From: JAVBMO01 sp031552355
GTDB lineage: Bacteria; Bacteroidota; Bacteroidia; Bacteroidales; P3
Length of the DNA: 15,565 nucleotides
Direction of reading: 5' to 3'
NCBI GenBank assembly: GCA_031552355.1
Contig: JAVBMO010000014.1
Span: forward strand, 1 to 15,565
Both the position numbers and the translations under genes were made by a program. Of this stretch, positions 1 to 7,286 are shown piece by piece. The notes beneath the pieces are model-generated. The model saw nothing but the letters and a program-made list of their open reading frames with translations. It was not told the DNA's origin and ran no database searches. Position 1 is the stretch's first letter. Every line of letters starts with the position of its first letter.

Positions 1-48
1 TAAATTTAAAATTATTTGCAAAAAGGTTTTTTATTCAGGATTATATTT

Positions 49-56
49 TAACTTTG
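49..56 (+). promoter_or_regulatory. Candidate glyA promoter, -7 element
   Basis: TAACTTTG matches the Bacteroidota -7 consensus TAnnTTTG and lies 42 bp before the glyA start codon. No clear TTTG is present at the usual -33 spacing; a T-run at 26-31 is the nearest candidate. The leader downstream is A-rich with no Shine-Dalgarno sequence. The call rests on the motif only. Confidence 0.5.
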
Positions 57-98
57 TAAAACAAATAAAGACATCAATAAACTTAAAATCTTAATATT

Positions 99-1379
99 AT
101 GCAAAGAGACACTCAGATTTTTGAAATCATTGAAGAAGAAAAACAACGTCAGTTGCACGGAATAGAACTGATTGCTTCTGAAAACTTTGTAAGTGAACAA
201 GTAATGGAAGCTATGGGTTCCGTTTTGACCAACAAATATGCAGAAGGCTATCCCGGAAAACGTTATTATGGCGGTTGCCAAGTGGTTGACAAAAGCGAGC
301 AATTGGCTATTGACAGAGCAAAAGCTTTGTTTGGTGCTGAATGGGCAAACGTTCAACCTCACTCAGGCGCACAAGCCAATATGGCGGTATTTTTCACTTG
401 TTTGAAACCCGGCGATACCTTTATGGGATTGGATTTGGCTCACGGTGGACATCTTTCTCACGGTTCACCTGTAAACTCATCAGGAATTCTTTACAAAGCC
501 ATCGGATACCAAGTTGAAGAAAGCACAGGCTTAATCAACTATGACAAAATGGAAGAAATGGCTTTGGCAAACCGTCCTAAAATGATTATTGGCGGCGCTT
601 CTGCTTATAGCCGCGATTGGGATTGGAAACGCATGAGAGAAATTGCCGACAAAATCGGCGCTATTTTAATGGCCGACATTGCACATCCTGCCGCTTTAAT
701 TGCCAAAGGATTGTTGAACAACCCTATTCCTCATTGCCATATTGTTACCACCACCACTCACAAAACATTGAGAGGCCCTCGCGGTGGTTTGATCTTAATG
801 GGAAAAGATTTCGAAAACCCATGGGGATTGACGACTCCAAAAGGCGAAGTAAAAATGATGTCTGCTTTGTTAGACTCTGCCGTATTCCCCGGAATCCAAG
901 GGGGACCGCTTGAACACGTAATTGCTGCAAAAGCGGTTGCTTTCGGCGAAGCTTTAAGCGATAGCTATTTGGACTATGCAAAACAAGTACAAGCCAATGC
1001 TAAAGCCATGAGCAAAGCCTTTATTGAGAAAGGTTACAAAATTATTTCCGACGGAACAGACAATCACTTAATGTTGATTGACTTGAGAAGCAAATTCCCT
1101 GAAATTTCAGGAAAACAAGCTGAAAATACTTTGGTAAAAGCCGATATCACCATCAACAAAAACATGGTGCCTTTCGACAGCCGCAGCCCGTTCCAAACTT
1201 CGGGAATCCGTATAGGAACTTCGGCTATCACTTCTCGTGGTTTGAAAGAAGCCGATATGCCTGCCATTGTTAATTTCATCGACGAAGTCATGAGCAATAT
1301 CGACAACGACGCCGTTCTTGAAAAAGTAAGAAAACAAGTAAACGAAATGATGGCCAACCGCCCTCTTTTTGCTTGGTAA
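99..1379 (+). CDS. glyA: Serine hydroxymethyltransferase
   Basis: PLP-dependent cytosolic enzyme that interconverts serine plus tetrahydrofolate with glycine plus 5,10-methylenetetrahydrofolate, the main entry of one-carbon units. The 426-residue product has the usual bacterial length. The N-terminal region carries ELIASENF (residues 23-30) and the YAEGYPGKRYYGG substrate-binding segment (47-59). DIAH (193-196) fits the cofactor-ring aspartate region. TTTTHKTLRGPRGG carries the Schiff-base lysine at Lys222. The C-terminal TSGIRIGTSAITSRG segment is also typical. The ATG at 99 starts directly at the conserved N-terminus after an A-rich leader. The gene stands alone between its own candidate promoter and a strong terminator, so it is probably monocistronic. 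Codon use resembles the neighbours and nothing is missing. Confidence 0.98.
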   Translation: MQRDTQIFEIIEEEKQRQLHGIELIASENFVSEQVMEAMGSVLTNKYAEGYPGKRYYGGCQVVDKSEQLAIDRAKALFGAEWANVQPHSGAQANMAVFFTCLKPGDTFMGLDLAHGGHLSHGSPVNSSGILYKAIGYQVEESTGLINYDKMEEMALANRPKMIIGGASAYSRDWDWKRMREIADKIGAILMADIAHPAALIAKGLLNNPIPHCHIVTTTTHKTLRGPRGGLILMGKDFENPWGLTTPKGEVKMMSALLDSAVFPGIQGGPLEHVIAAKAVAFGEALSDSYLDYAKQVQANAKAMSKAFIEKGYKIISDGTDNHLMLIDLRSKFPEISGKQAENTLVKADITINKNMVPFDSRSPFQTSGIRIGTSAITSRGLKEADMPAIVNFIDEVMSNIDNDAVLEKVRKQVNEMMANRPLFAW

Positions 1380-1400
1380 GAAAAATCAAGATTTTTTTTG

Positions 1401-1431
1401 AAGGAGACGGACAAAATTCGTCTCCTTTTTT
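1401..1431 (+). terminator. Intrinsic terminator of glyA
   Basis: A perfect 9-bp stem, AAGGAGACG (1401-1409) with CGTCTCCTT (1419-1427), encloses a 9-nt loop and runs into a T-tract ending at 1431. It begins 21 bp after the glyA stop codon. It separates glyA from the branching enzyme gene. Confidence 0.88.
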
Positions 1432-1478
1432 ATTTTCAAATAATTGCTTTTGCCGGAGCATTTCCTCAAAAAATGGCG

Positions 1479-1486
1479 TATCTTTG
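1479..1486 (+). promoter_or_regulatory. Candidate branching enzyme promoter, -7 element
   Basis: TATCTTTG is an exact TAnnTTTG match between the glyA terminator and the start codon at 1520. The only upstream TTTG (1449-1452) is 26 bp away, longer than the usual spacing, so the -33 element is weak or absent. Confidence 0.5.
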
Positions 1487-1519
1487 AAAAGAGATTACGA
1501 TGGTAAAAAAGGAGGAAAA

Positions 1520-3541
1520 ATGACACAATTCAAAACATTGCCTATTGTTGCCCAAGATGCATGGCTAAAACCTGTGGAGTCGGTAATCAATCGCCGGCAT
1601 CAGAACTTTTTGGATGCTTATCATGGCATTTGCGGATATCACGGGAATTTGAAAAATTATGCTTCCTGCCATCTCTATTTGGGTTTTCATTATGATGAAG
1701 AAAAGCAGGGGTGGTTTTTCCGTGAATGGCTTCCTCGTGCCGAAGAAGTTTATCTTATCGGCGATTTCAACGGTTGGGAATTATGCAGAAATCCTTTGCA
1801 GAAAAAAGAAAACGGCATTTGGGAGATTTTTCTTCCTTCGGCCGAATGGAAAACTTTGACCCACAACAGCCATGTAAAACTCTATGTGAAAGGCGCCAAT
1901 GGCTGGCACCAGAATATTCCGGCCTATATCACAGCAACTTGGCAAAACCCTGAAACCAAAGACTTTTCGGGTTTGTTTTGGAACCCTGAGAAACCTTTCG
2001 ATTGGGGGGGCGATACTTTTAATCTGTCGCAAATCAAAGACATGCTGATTTATGAGTGCCACATCGGAATGGCTCAGGAAAAAGCCGCCGTCGGAACATT
2101 CAATGAGTTTTCGGAAACTATTATTCCCCGTGTAAAAGAATTGGGTTATACGGCTTTACAAATCATGGGTTTGGCAGAACATCCCTATTATGGAAGTTTT
2201 GGCTACCATGTGTCCAATTTCTTTGCTCCTTCGTCGCGTTTTGGAACGCCCGAAGATTTGAAAAAGTTGGTAAAAACCGCACATGAAAACGGTTTAGCCG
2301 TAATTATGGACATTGTGCACTCGCATTTTGTCAGCAATTTGCTCGAAGGGTTGAATATGCTCGATGGCGAAGACGGGCTTTATTCCCATTGGGGCGAAAG
2401 AGGCGACCATCCTCATTGGAAGTCCAAGCTTTTCGATTATGGGAAAGAGGAAGTTCGCCGGTTTTTGCTTTCGAATATACGCTACTGGATGGAAGAATTT
2501 CATATCGACGGCTTCCGCTTCGATGGGGTTACCTCCATGCTTTATACGCACCACGGCTATGTGGACGACTTTGGAACTTACGACAACTATTTCGGCAACA
2601 ATGTCGATTCGGAAGCCATTACTTACCTGACACTTGCCAACCAATTGATACATGAATTGAATCCAACGGCAATAACCATAGCCGAAGAAGTCAGCGGAAT
2701 GCCGGGTATTGCCCATTCTATAGAAGACGGAGGTTTTGGTTTTGATTATCGTATGGGGATGGCCATTCCCGATTATTGGATTAAGCTGTTGAAAACTCAG
2801 GCCGATGAAAAATGGGATTTGGACGAGATGTGGACATTGCTGAACAACCGCCTTTGGAATGTAAAAACCGTTACTTATTGCGAAAGCCACGATCAGGCTT
2901 TGGTTGGCGACAAAACCATTGCTTTTCGCCTGATGGACAAAAATATGTACGACCAAATGGCTGTTTCTCAAAACAATTTAGTGATTGACAGAGGAATTGC
3001 CCTGCACAAGTTAATCCGTTTCTTTACCATTTGTTTGGGCGGACAGGCGTATTTGAACTTTATGGGAAACGAATTTGGGCATCCCGAATGGATCGATTTT
3101 CCACGTGAAGGAAATAATTGGAGTTACCAACATGCACTCAGGCAATGGTCATTGGTAGAAGATCAAAACTTGAAATACAAATTTTTGGAAAATTTCGACA
3201 AGGCCATGCTTCAATTTGTAAAAGAAACCGCTTTGTTACATGCCGGATTTGCTCAATTGTTGTCCATTGACAAGAAAAATATGACTATTGTGTTTGAACA
3301 TGCCGGTTGTGTGTTTTTGTTCAATTTTCATCCGCAGAAAAGTATTTCGGATTATGCATTTCCTGTCAAAAAAGCAGGGAAATACAAAGTCGTTTTCAAT
3401 TCTGATGATATGGAATTTGGTGGGTTTAATCGTTTGGACAAGAACACGGAATATTTTACAATTTCCAATAAATACAATCTTCCATACCTGAAAGTTTATA
3501 ATTTGAACCGGACTGCCATTGTTTGGAAATGCGTTGATTAA
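1520..3541 (+). CDS. glgB: 1,4-alpha-glucan branching enzyme, eukaryotic-type (GH13)
   Basis: Cytosolic enzyme that cuts alpha-1,4 glucan chains and re-attaches them through alpha-1,6 bonds, giving glycogen its branches. The start at 1520 (673 residues) follows GGAGG at 1511-1515. A longer reading frame from 1373 would overlap glyA and cross its terminator. An N-terminal CBM48-like beta domain (about 60-150, with FREWLPRAEEVYLIGDFNGW) precedes the GH13 barrel. Barrel motifs are MDIVHSH (263-269), GFRFDGVTSM with nucleophile Asp335, AEEVSGMP with acid/base Glu389, and YCESHDQ with Asp458. VHSH, the GVTSMLYTHHG stretch and AEEVSGMP resemble eukaryotic GBE1 rather than the classical Escherichia coli GlgB. 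The all-beta C-terminus is complete. No other glycogen gene is adjacent, so it is probably transcribed alone. Confidence 0.95.
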   Translation: MTQFKTLPIVAQDAWLKPVESVINRRHQNFLDAYHGICGYHGNLKNYASCHLYLGFHYDEEKQGWFFREWLPRAEEVYLIGDFNGWELCRNPLQKKENGIWEIFLPSAEWKTLTHNSHVKLYVKGANGWHQNIPAYITATWQNPETKDFSGLFWNPEKPFDWGGDTFNLSQIKDMLIYECHIGMAQEKAAVGTFNEFSETIIPRVKELGYTALQIMGLAEHPYYGSFGYHVSNFFAPSSRFGTPEDLKKLVKTAHENGLAVIMDIVHSHFVSNLLEGLNMLDGEDGLYSHWGERGDHPHWKSKLFDYGKEEVRRFLLSNIRYWMEEFHIDGFRFDGVTSMLYTHHGYVDDFGTYDNYFGNNVDSEAITYLTLANQLIHELNPTAITIAEEVSGMPGIAHSIEDGGFGFDYRMGMAIPDYWIKLLKTQADEKWDLDEMWTLLNNRLWNVKTVTYCESHDQALVGDKTIAFRLMDKNMYDQMAVSQNNLVIDRGIALHKLIRFFTICLGGQAYLNFMGNEFGHPEWIDFPREGNNWSYQHALRQWSLVEDQNLKYKFLENFDKAMLQFVKETALLHAGFAQLLSIDKKNMTIVFEHAGCVFLFNFHPQKSISDYAFPVKKAGKYKVVFNSDDMEFGGFNRLDKNTEYFTISNKYNLPYLKVYNLNRTAIVWKCVD

Positions 3542-3572
3542 ATTTCTTGAAGTATAAATTTCACTCTTATAC

Positions 3573-3613
3573 AACCGTGCAAATTTCAAATTTAATTTGA
3601 AATTTGCACGGTT
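3573..3613. repeat. Perfect 41-nt palindrome downstream of glgB
   Basis: Two 20-nt arms (3573-3592 and 3594-3613) are exact reverse complements around one central T. The arm ends are AACCGTGC and GCACGGTT. A short T-run (3618-3622) follows, so the element may terminate glgB transcription. The half-site AAATTTGCACGGT (3600-3612) recurs at 3735-3747 over the promoter of the next gene, which suggests a role beyond termination, such as a binding site or element end. The structure is certain; its function is inferred. Confidence 0.85.
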
Positions 3614-3704
3614 ATTGTTTTTATAGCATTTAATTGCTTGTTTTACAAATTATTATGATTTATGTTTTTGCTGTATTATTTCAAATACTGTAAAATATTT
3701 TCAC

Positions 3705-3751
3705 TTTTACCGTGAAAATTCAAAATATAATACTAAATTTGCACGGTAAAA
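3705..3751. repeat. Inverted repeat TTTTACCGTG/CACGGTAAAA in front of the ATPase gene
   Basis: TTTTACCGTG (3705-3714) and CACGGTAAAA (3742-3751) are perfect 10-nt inverted repeats separated by 27 nt. The right half-site extends to AAATTTGCACGGT, identical to an arm of the 41-nt palindrome at 3573-3613. The right arm overlaps the candidate -7 promoter element and ends 10 bp before the ATPase start codon, a fitting place for an autoregulatory operator. It could instead mark the end of a mobile or duplicated unit. Confidence 0.75.
3734..3741 (+). promoter_or_regulatory. Candidate promoter of the AAA ATPase gene, -7 element
   Basis: TAAATTTG is an exact TAnnTTTG match inside the right half-site of the inverted repeat. 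The start codon at 3762 is only 20 bp downstream, giving a very short leader. No TTTG is visible at the -33 position, which would fit a promoter that needs or responds to a regulator bound at the repeat. Confidence 0.5.
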
Positions 3752-3761
3752 TATATTTATT

Positions 3762-4931
3762 ATGGAATATATCAAACGAAATATAGAAGATAAGATATCA
3801 AAGTCTTTGAAAAATTTTCCGGTAACGGCAATTATCGGCCCTCGGCAATGTGGAAAATCCACGCTTGTGAAACATATTGTCGGCAAGCAAGATAGTGTAT
3901 ATTTGGATTTGGAACGGCCTTCAGATATTGAGAAACTATCGAATCCTGAATTTTTTCTGTCATCACAAAAAGGGAAACTGATTTGCATTGATGAAATTCA
4001 GCGTACGCCGGAATTGTTTCCTCTGATACGGAGTTTGGTTGATGAATGGAACCAACCGGGGTGCTTTTTGATATTGGGTTCTGCTTCACGAGATTTATTG
4101 AAGCAAAGTTCAGAATCGTTGGCAGGGCGGATTTCTTACAAAACACTGACGCCGTTTCTTTGGCAGGAATTGAGACATAGGAAACCCCTTTCACTTGAAC
4201 AATACCTTGCCAGAGGCGGATTTCCGCAAAGCGTACTTGCCAAAGACGATGAAATTTCTTTTGAGTGGCGGGAAAATTTTATTTCAACATTTTTAGAACG
4301 GGATTTACTTCAATGGTCTGGTTTTACACCGGTTACCATGCGAAGACTTTGGCAGATGCTCGCCCACGTAAACGGACAAACTGTAAACTACTCTGTACTT
4401 TCAAATTCGCTCGGTGTATCTTCTTCAACAATAAAGAATTACATTGATTTATTAGAAGGAACTTTTATGGTTTCGGTTGTTCCGCCATATCATTCAAATC
4501 TTGGAAAGCGCTTGGTAAAAGCGCCTAAAATTTATATTTCCGATTCAGGAATTGCAACTGCATTATTAGGTATCCGAAATTTTCAGACATTGGCAGGGCA
4601 TCCTGTTATCGGTTCTCTATGGGAACAGATTGTTTTGGTAAACTTGCAAGCTGCCTTTCCCGAGGCCACTTTTTACTACTACAGGACTACACACGGCGCA
4701 GAAATTGATTTTGTGATGAGGCTGTTTACTTACACCTTTGCCATAGAGTGCAAATCGTCGTTGTCGCCTTCGCTTTCCAAAGGCAATTATAATGCAATGG
4801 AAGACATTGATCCATCTCATGTTTTTGTTGCAGCACCTGTGGAAACAGGCTGGGGAATGAAAGAAAACATCAATGTGGTGAATCTAGATGAAATAATAGC
4901 ACAAATCCAAAATATTATTAAGCTTGCTTAA
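3762..4931 (+). CDS. AAA_14/DUF4143-type P-loop ATPase
   Basis: A 389-residue member of the widespread prokaryotic AAA_14 plus DUF4143 family, whose cellular role is not settled. Walker A is GPRQCGKST (26-34) and Walker B is LICIDE (73-78). GSASRDLLKQSSESLAGR (106-123) fits the sensor and arginine-finger region. A winged-helix-like segment spans about 205-235 (LSNSLGVSSSTIKNYIDLLE). The C-terminal part has a restriction-endonuclease-like signature, GAEIDFV (312-318) followed by AIECKSS (327-333), meaning Asp316, Glu329 and Lys331. The frame is intact and of normal family length. It stands alone, in the same direction as its neighbours but with its own candidate promoter inside an inverted repeat. 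Such genes are often present in several copies per genome. I assign no specific function. Confidence 0.92.
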   Translation: MEYIKRNIEDKISKSLKNFPVTAIIGPRQCGKSTLVKHIVGKQDSVYLDLERPSDIEKLSNPEFFLSSQKGKLICIDEIQRTPELFPLIRSLVDEWNQPGCFLILGSASRDLLKQSSESLAGRISYKTLTPFLWQELRHRKPLSLEQYLARGGFPQSVLAKDDEISFEWRENFISTFLERDLLQWSGFTPVTMRRLWQMLAHVNGQTVNYSVLSNSLGVSSSTIKNYIDLLEGTFMVSVVPPYHSNLGKRLVKAPKIYISDSGIATALLGIRNFQTLAGHPVIGSLWEQIVLVNLQAAFPEATFYYYRTTHGAEIDFVMRLFTYTFAIECKSSLSPSLSKGNYNAMEDIDPSHVFVAAPVETGWGMKENINVVNLDEIIAQIQNIIKLA

Positions 4932-4953
4932 TGTCTGTTTAATTGAAATCTTG

Positions 4954-4961
4954 TATTTTTG
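4954..4961 (+). promoter_or_regulatory. Candidate elbB promoter, -7 element
   Basis: TATTTTTG is an exact TAnnTTTG match 40 bp before the elbB start codon and 22 bp after the ATPase stop codon. No TTTG lies at the expected -33 distance. The leader is A-rich with no Shine-Dalgarno sequence. Confidence 0.5.
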
Positions 4962-5001
4962 TAAGAAGAATTTTCTTGAATAAATATAAAAAACAAAAGA
5001 T

Positions 5002-5655
5002 ATGAAAAAGTTTGCCATTGTTTTGTCGGGTTGCGGCGTTTTTGACGGAAGCGAAATCCATGAAGCAGTTTTAAGTATGTTGGCTGTAAAAAGAGCCGGA
5101 GCTGATTATAGCCTTTTTGCGCCGAATATTCCACAGCATCATGTTGTAAATCATCTAACAGGCGAAGAAATGCTGGAACAGCGCAATGTATTGGTGGAAT
5201 CTGCCCGTATTGCCCGCGGACAAATCCAAGATTTAAAAGAGTATAAACCCACTGATTTTGATGTGCTGCTGCTTCCCGGAGGTTTTGGCGCAGCTAAAAA
5301 TCTAAGCGATTACGCCTTCAAAGGTGCCGGAATGGAAGTTTTGCCGGAATTGTCCAATGCCATAAAAGAAACTTACAAACTGAAAAAGCCGATAGCGGCA
5401 GTTTGCATTTCGCCCATGATTTTGGCAAAGGTTTTGGGCTTGGAACAAATCCAAATGACCATTGGTTCCGATGCTGAAACGGCTTCGCATGCCGAAAGTT
5501 TTGGCACCAAACATCAAGCAACACAAACGGGAGAGATTTTGTTCGACAAAGAACATCGAGTGTTTACAGCGCCTTGTTATATGCTCAATGCCAATATTAC
5601 CGATATTGCTACCGAAACCCAAAAATTGGTGGACGAAATTATGAAAAGTTTATAA
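5002..5655 (+). CDS. elbB: ElbB-family class I glutamine amidotransferase-like (DJ-1/PfpI superfamily) protein
   Basis: Cytosolic single-domain protein of 217 residues, the same length as Escherichia coli ElbB. The N-terminal signature SGCGVFDGSEIHEAV (9-23), NHLTGEEM (50-57), RNVLVESARIARG (61-73) and LPGGFGAAKNLS (91-102) are diagnostic. The nucleophile-elbow cysteine is Cys135 in AVCISP. ElbB proteins have been linked to isoprenoid synthesis and reported to have weak glyoxalase activity; the physiological substrate is unclear, so only the family is assigned. The gene converges on the antiporter gene with 27 bp between stop codons, and I see no good hairpin there. It is probably monocistronic. 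Confidence 0.93.
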   Translation: MKKFAIVLSGCGVFDGSEIHEAVLSMLAVKRAGADYSLFAPNIPQHHVVNHLTGEEMLEQRNVLVESARIARGQIQDLKEYKPTDFDVLLLPGGFGAAKNLSDYAFKGAGMEVLPELSNAIKETYKLKKPIAAVCISPMILAKVLGLEQIQMTIGSDAETASHAESFGTKHQATQTGEILFDKEHRVFTAPCYMLNANITDIATETQKLVDEIMKSL

Positions 5656-5682
5656 GTCTGCTTTTTTGCAAACAAAAACTAT

Positions 5683-6951
5683 TTAATTACCAATTGTTTG
5701 GTCTGTTCCATCGTTTTTCTTAGGAGCAATTTCTGTGGAAGAATTTCGAGCCAAACCTAATTTCCGGGCAACAAAAGGAACTGTTGAACCTTGTACCAGT
5801 AAGGAAATTAGTGTAATAAAAAAGACAATATTGAACATGATTTGAGCATGTGGAATATTTTCGGTCAGGATATATGTGGCAAAAATGATGGGAACTGCAC
5901 CACGTAAGCCTACCCAAGCCACATATACTTTGGCTTTTTTAGGCATTTGCTGAAAAGGCAGTAAGCACGCAAATACCGACAACGGACGCGAAAAAATAAT
6001 CATAAAGAAACCGATAATTGTACCAATAAGGGCAATTGGTAGCAATTCATTGGGATTCACAAGCAATCCCAACGAAAGAAACATGACAATTTGTGCCAAC
6101 CAAGCAAAACCATCGAAGAAATGCGTCATGGCTTTTTTGTGAACGAAACGGGAATTTCCCACAACCAAACCGCCTATATACACGGCCAAATAACCGTTTC
6201 CGTTGATAGTATCGGTGAGTGTAAAAATAATACAAACCATGGTAAACAATAAAACCGGATACAGGGAATGGTTGTCAAGGTTTATTTTGTTGATGATTTT
6301 TACGGTCAGTTTCCCTAACAAATATCCGGCAATGGCACCAATAACAAGCTGATAAATAAATAATCCGGCAATCATCCAAGGGCTTTTGCTTTGCAGTTGT
6401 ATAAACTCAATAAAAGCAATCATCAACATATAAGCCATGGGGTCGTTACTTCCACTTTCCAGCTCAAGCATTGGACGCAAGCGATGTTTAAGTTTCAGTC
6501 CTTTGGACCGTAATATGGCAAAAACCGAAGCCGAATCAGTGGACGACATGACTGAGGCGAGTAAAAACGATTCAAAGAGTGTGAGTGTGACGGATTCAAA
6601 AAAAGTATTGGTAAGCCAGTAAATGAAAAGACCTGTCAGAAGGGCTGTGAGCAAAACGCCGGCAGTGGATAAAATAATTCCCGGTACAACCACCGGACGA
6701 ATATCTTCATATTTTGTGTCCATTCCACCCGAAAAAAGAATGATACTCAATGCGAGCATTCCGATAAATTGGGCAGTATGGGAATTGTTGAAAGCAATTT
6801 TGCCAATTCCATCCACTCCGGCGAGCATTCCAATTCCCAAAAACAATAAAAGAACAGGAACGCCAAAACGGTAACCGGTTTTACTTGCCAAGATGCTCCC
6901 CAATAATAATATTGATCCAATCAGTAAAATGTTTTCTAGAGAAATTGCCAT
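5683..6951 (-). CDS. CPA1-family cation/proton antiporter (NhaP/CvrA type), membrane domain only
   Basis: Inner-membrane antiporter exchanging Na+ or K+ for protons, with a role in pH and ion or volume homeostasis. The start at 6951 gives 422 residues beginning MAISLENILLIG. A longer frame to 7023 would use a TTG that is the -33 element of the promoter. About 12 hydrophobic segments are visible. Family motifs are FLGIGMLAG (37-45), LFSGGMDT (72-79), SSTDSASVFAILRSKG (136-151) and ESGSNDP (165-171), with the ion-binding Asn169-Asp170 pair. The closest family is NhaP2/CvrA, but those proteins carry a cytosolic TrkA_C regulatory region of over 150 residues. Here only a short polar tail follows the last membrane segment. 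The transported ion cannot be decided from sequence. Confidence 0.92.
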   Translation of the reverse strand: MAISLENILLIGSILLLGSILASKTGYRFGVPVLLLFLGIGMLAGVDGIGKIAFNNSHTAQFIGMLALSIILFSGGMDTKYEDIRPVVVPGIILSTAGVLLTALLTGLFIYWLTNTFFESVTLTLFESFLLASVMSSTDSASVFAILRSKGLKLKHRLRPMLELESGSNDPMAYMLMIAFIEFIQLQSKSPWMIAGLFIYQLVIGAIAGYLLGKLTVKIINKINLDNHSLYPVLLFTMVCIIFTLTDTINGNGYLAVYIGGLVVGNSRFVHKKAMTHFFDGFAWLAQIVMFLSLGLLVNPNELLPIALIGTIIGFFMIIFSRPLSVFACLLPFQQMPKKAKVYVAWVGLRGAVPIIFATYILTENIPHAQIMFNIVFFITLISLLVQGSTVPFVARKLGLARNSSTEIAPKKNDGTDQTIGN

Positions 6952-7286
6952 AGAAGTAAATTTGAAGAACAGTAAATAAATGATAGTACATGCAAATATA
7001 GCGAAAAAGGGTGATTTTTGCAACTTATATTTACAACAAAAAGAGGATTGTAAAAGTTTAATTGAGGAAGGAATTTGGCGAAAAATTTATTTGGAACTCA
7101 TTTTCAATCCCATTTTCAGCCAATAGAAATAACGTTGTTTAAATTCTTGTGGCGCTAAGATTTTAATGTTACCTGGGTTTCATGCAAAGACGTTAAATCT
7201 TTTGCTATAATTAAGAATACATTATATTATAGCAACTTGCTATGAATAATTTAAAAGAAAATTTAGAGGCAGCTCAATACTAGTAG
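6952..7286. other. Intergenic region between the antiporter and cysS genes
   Basis: 335 bp without a convincing gene. The left end holds the antiporter promoter. A 10-bp inverted repeat, TTGCTATAAT (7202-7211) with ATTATAGCAA (7226-7235), is followed by a third TTGCTAT at 7237-7243. On the minus strand it lies 52 nt past the cysS stop codon, but without a T-tract, so it is a poor terminator. GGCGCTAAGATT and GCAAAGACGTTAAATC (about 7151-7201) look like degenerate copies of one unit. That resemblance is suggestive only. The short open stretches in this region lack plausible starts. Confidence 0.5.
6993..7023 (-). promoter_or_regulatory. Antiporter gene promoter
   Basis: On the minus strand TTG (7023-7021), a 20-nt spacer and TATATTTG (7000-6993) form a full Bacteroidota -33/-7 promoter. 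The start codon at 6951 lies about 40 nt downstream of the -7 element. Confidence 0.65.

Noticed and set aside
1373..1519. N-terminal extension of the branching enzyme frame from 1373
   Set aside because: It overlaps the end of glyA and reads through the glyA terminator and the candidate glgB promoter; the ATG at 1520 has a GGAGG and starts a normal-length protein.
2294..2971. 225-codon open frame antisense to glgB
   Set aside because: It lies wholly inside conserved GH13 coding sequence; the translation is low-complexity histidine/isoleucine-rich with no recognisable domain.
7084..7180. Minus-strand open stretch ending ILAPQEFKQRYFYWLK...
   Set aside because: About 30 codons between stops with no start codon and no recognised family; it may be a gene scar but cannot be supported as a coding sequence.
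7240..7281. Plus-strand 13-codon ORF MNNLKENLEAAQY
   Set aside because: Too short, no promoter and no context to support it.
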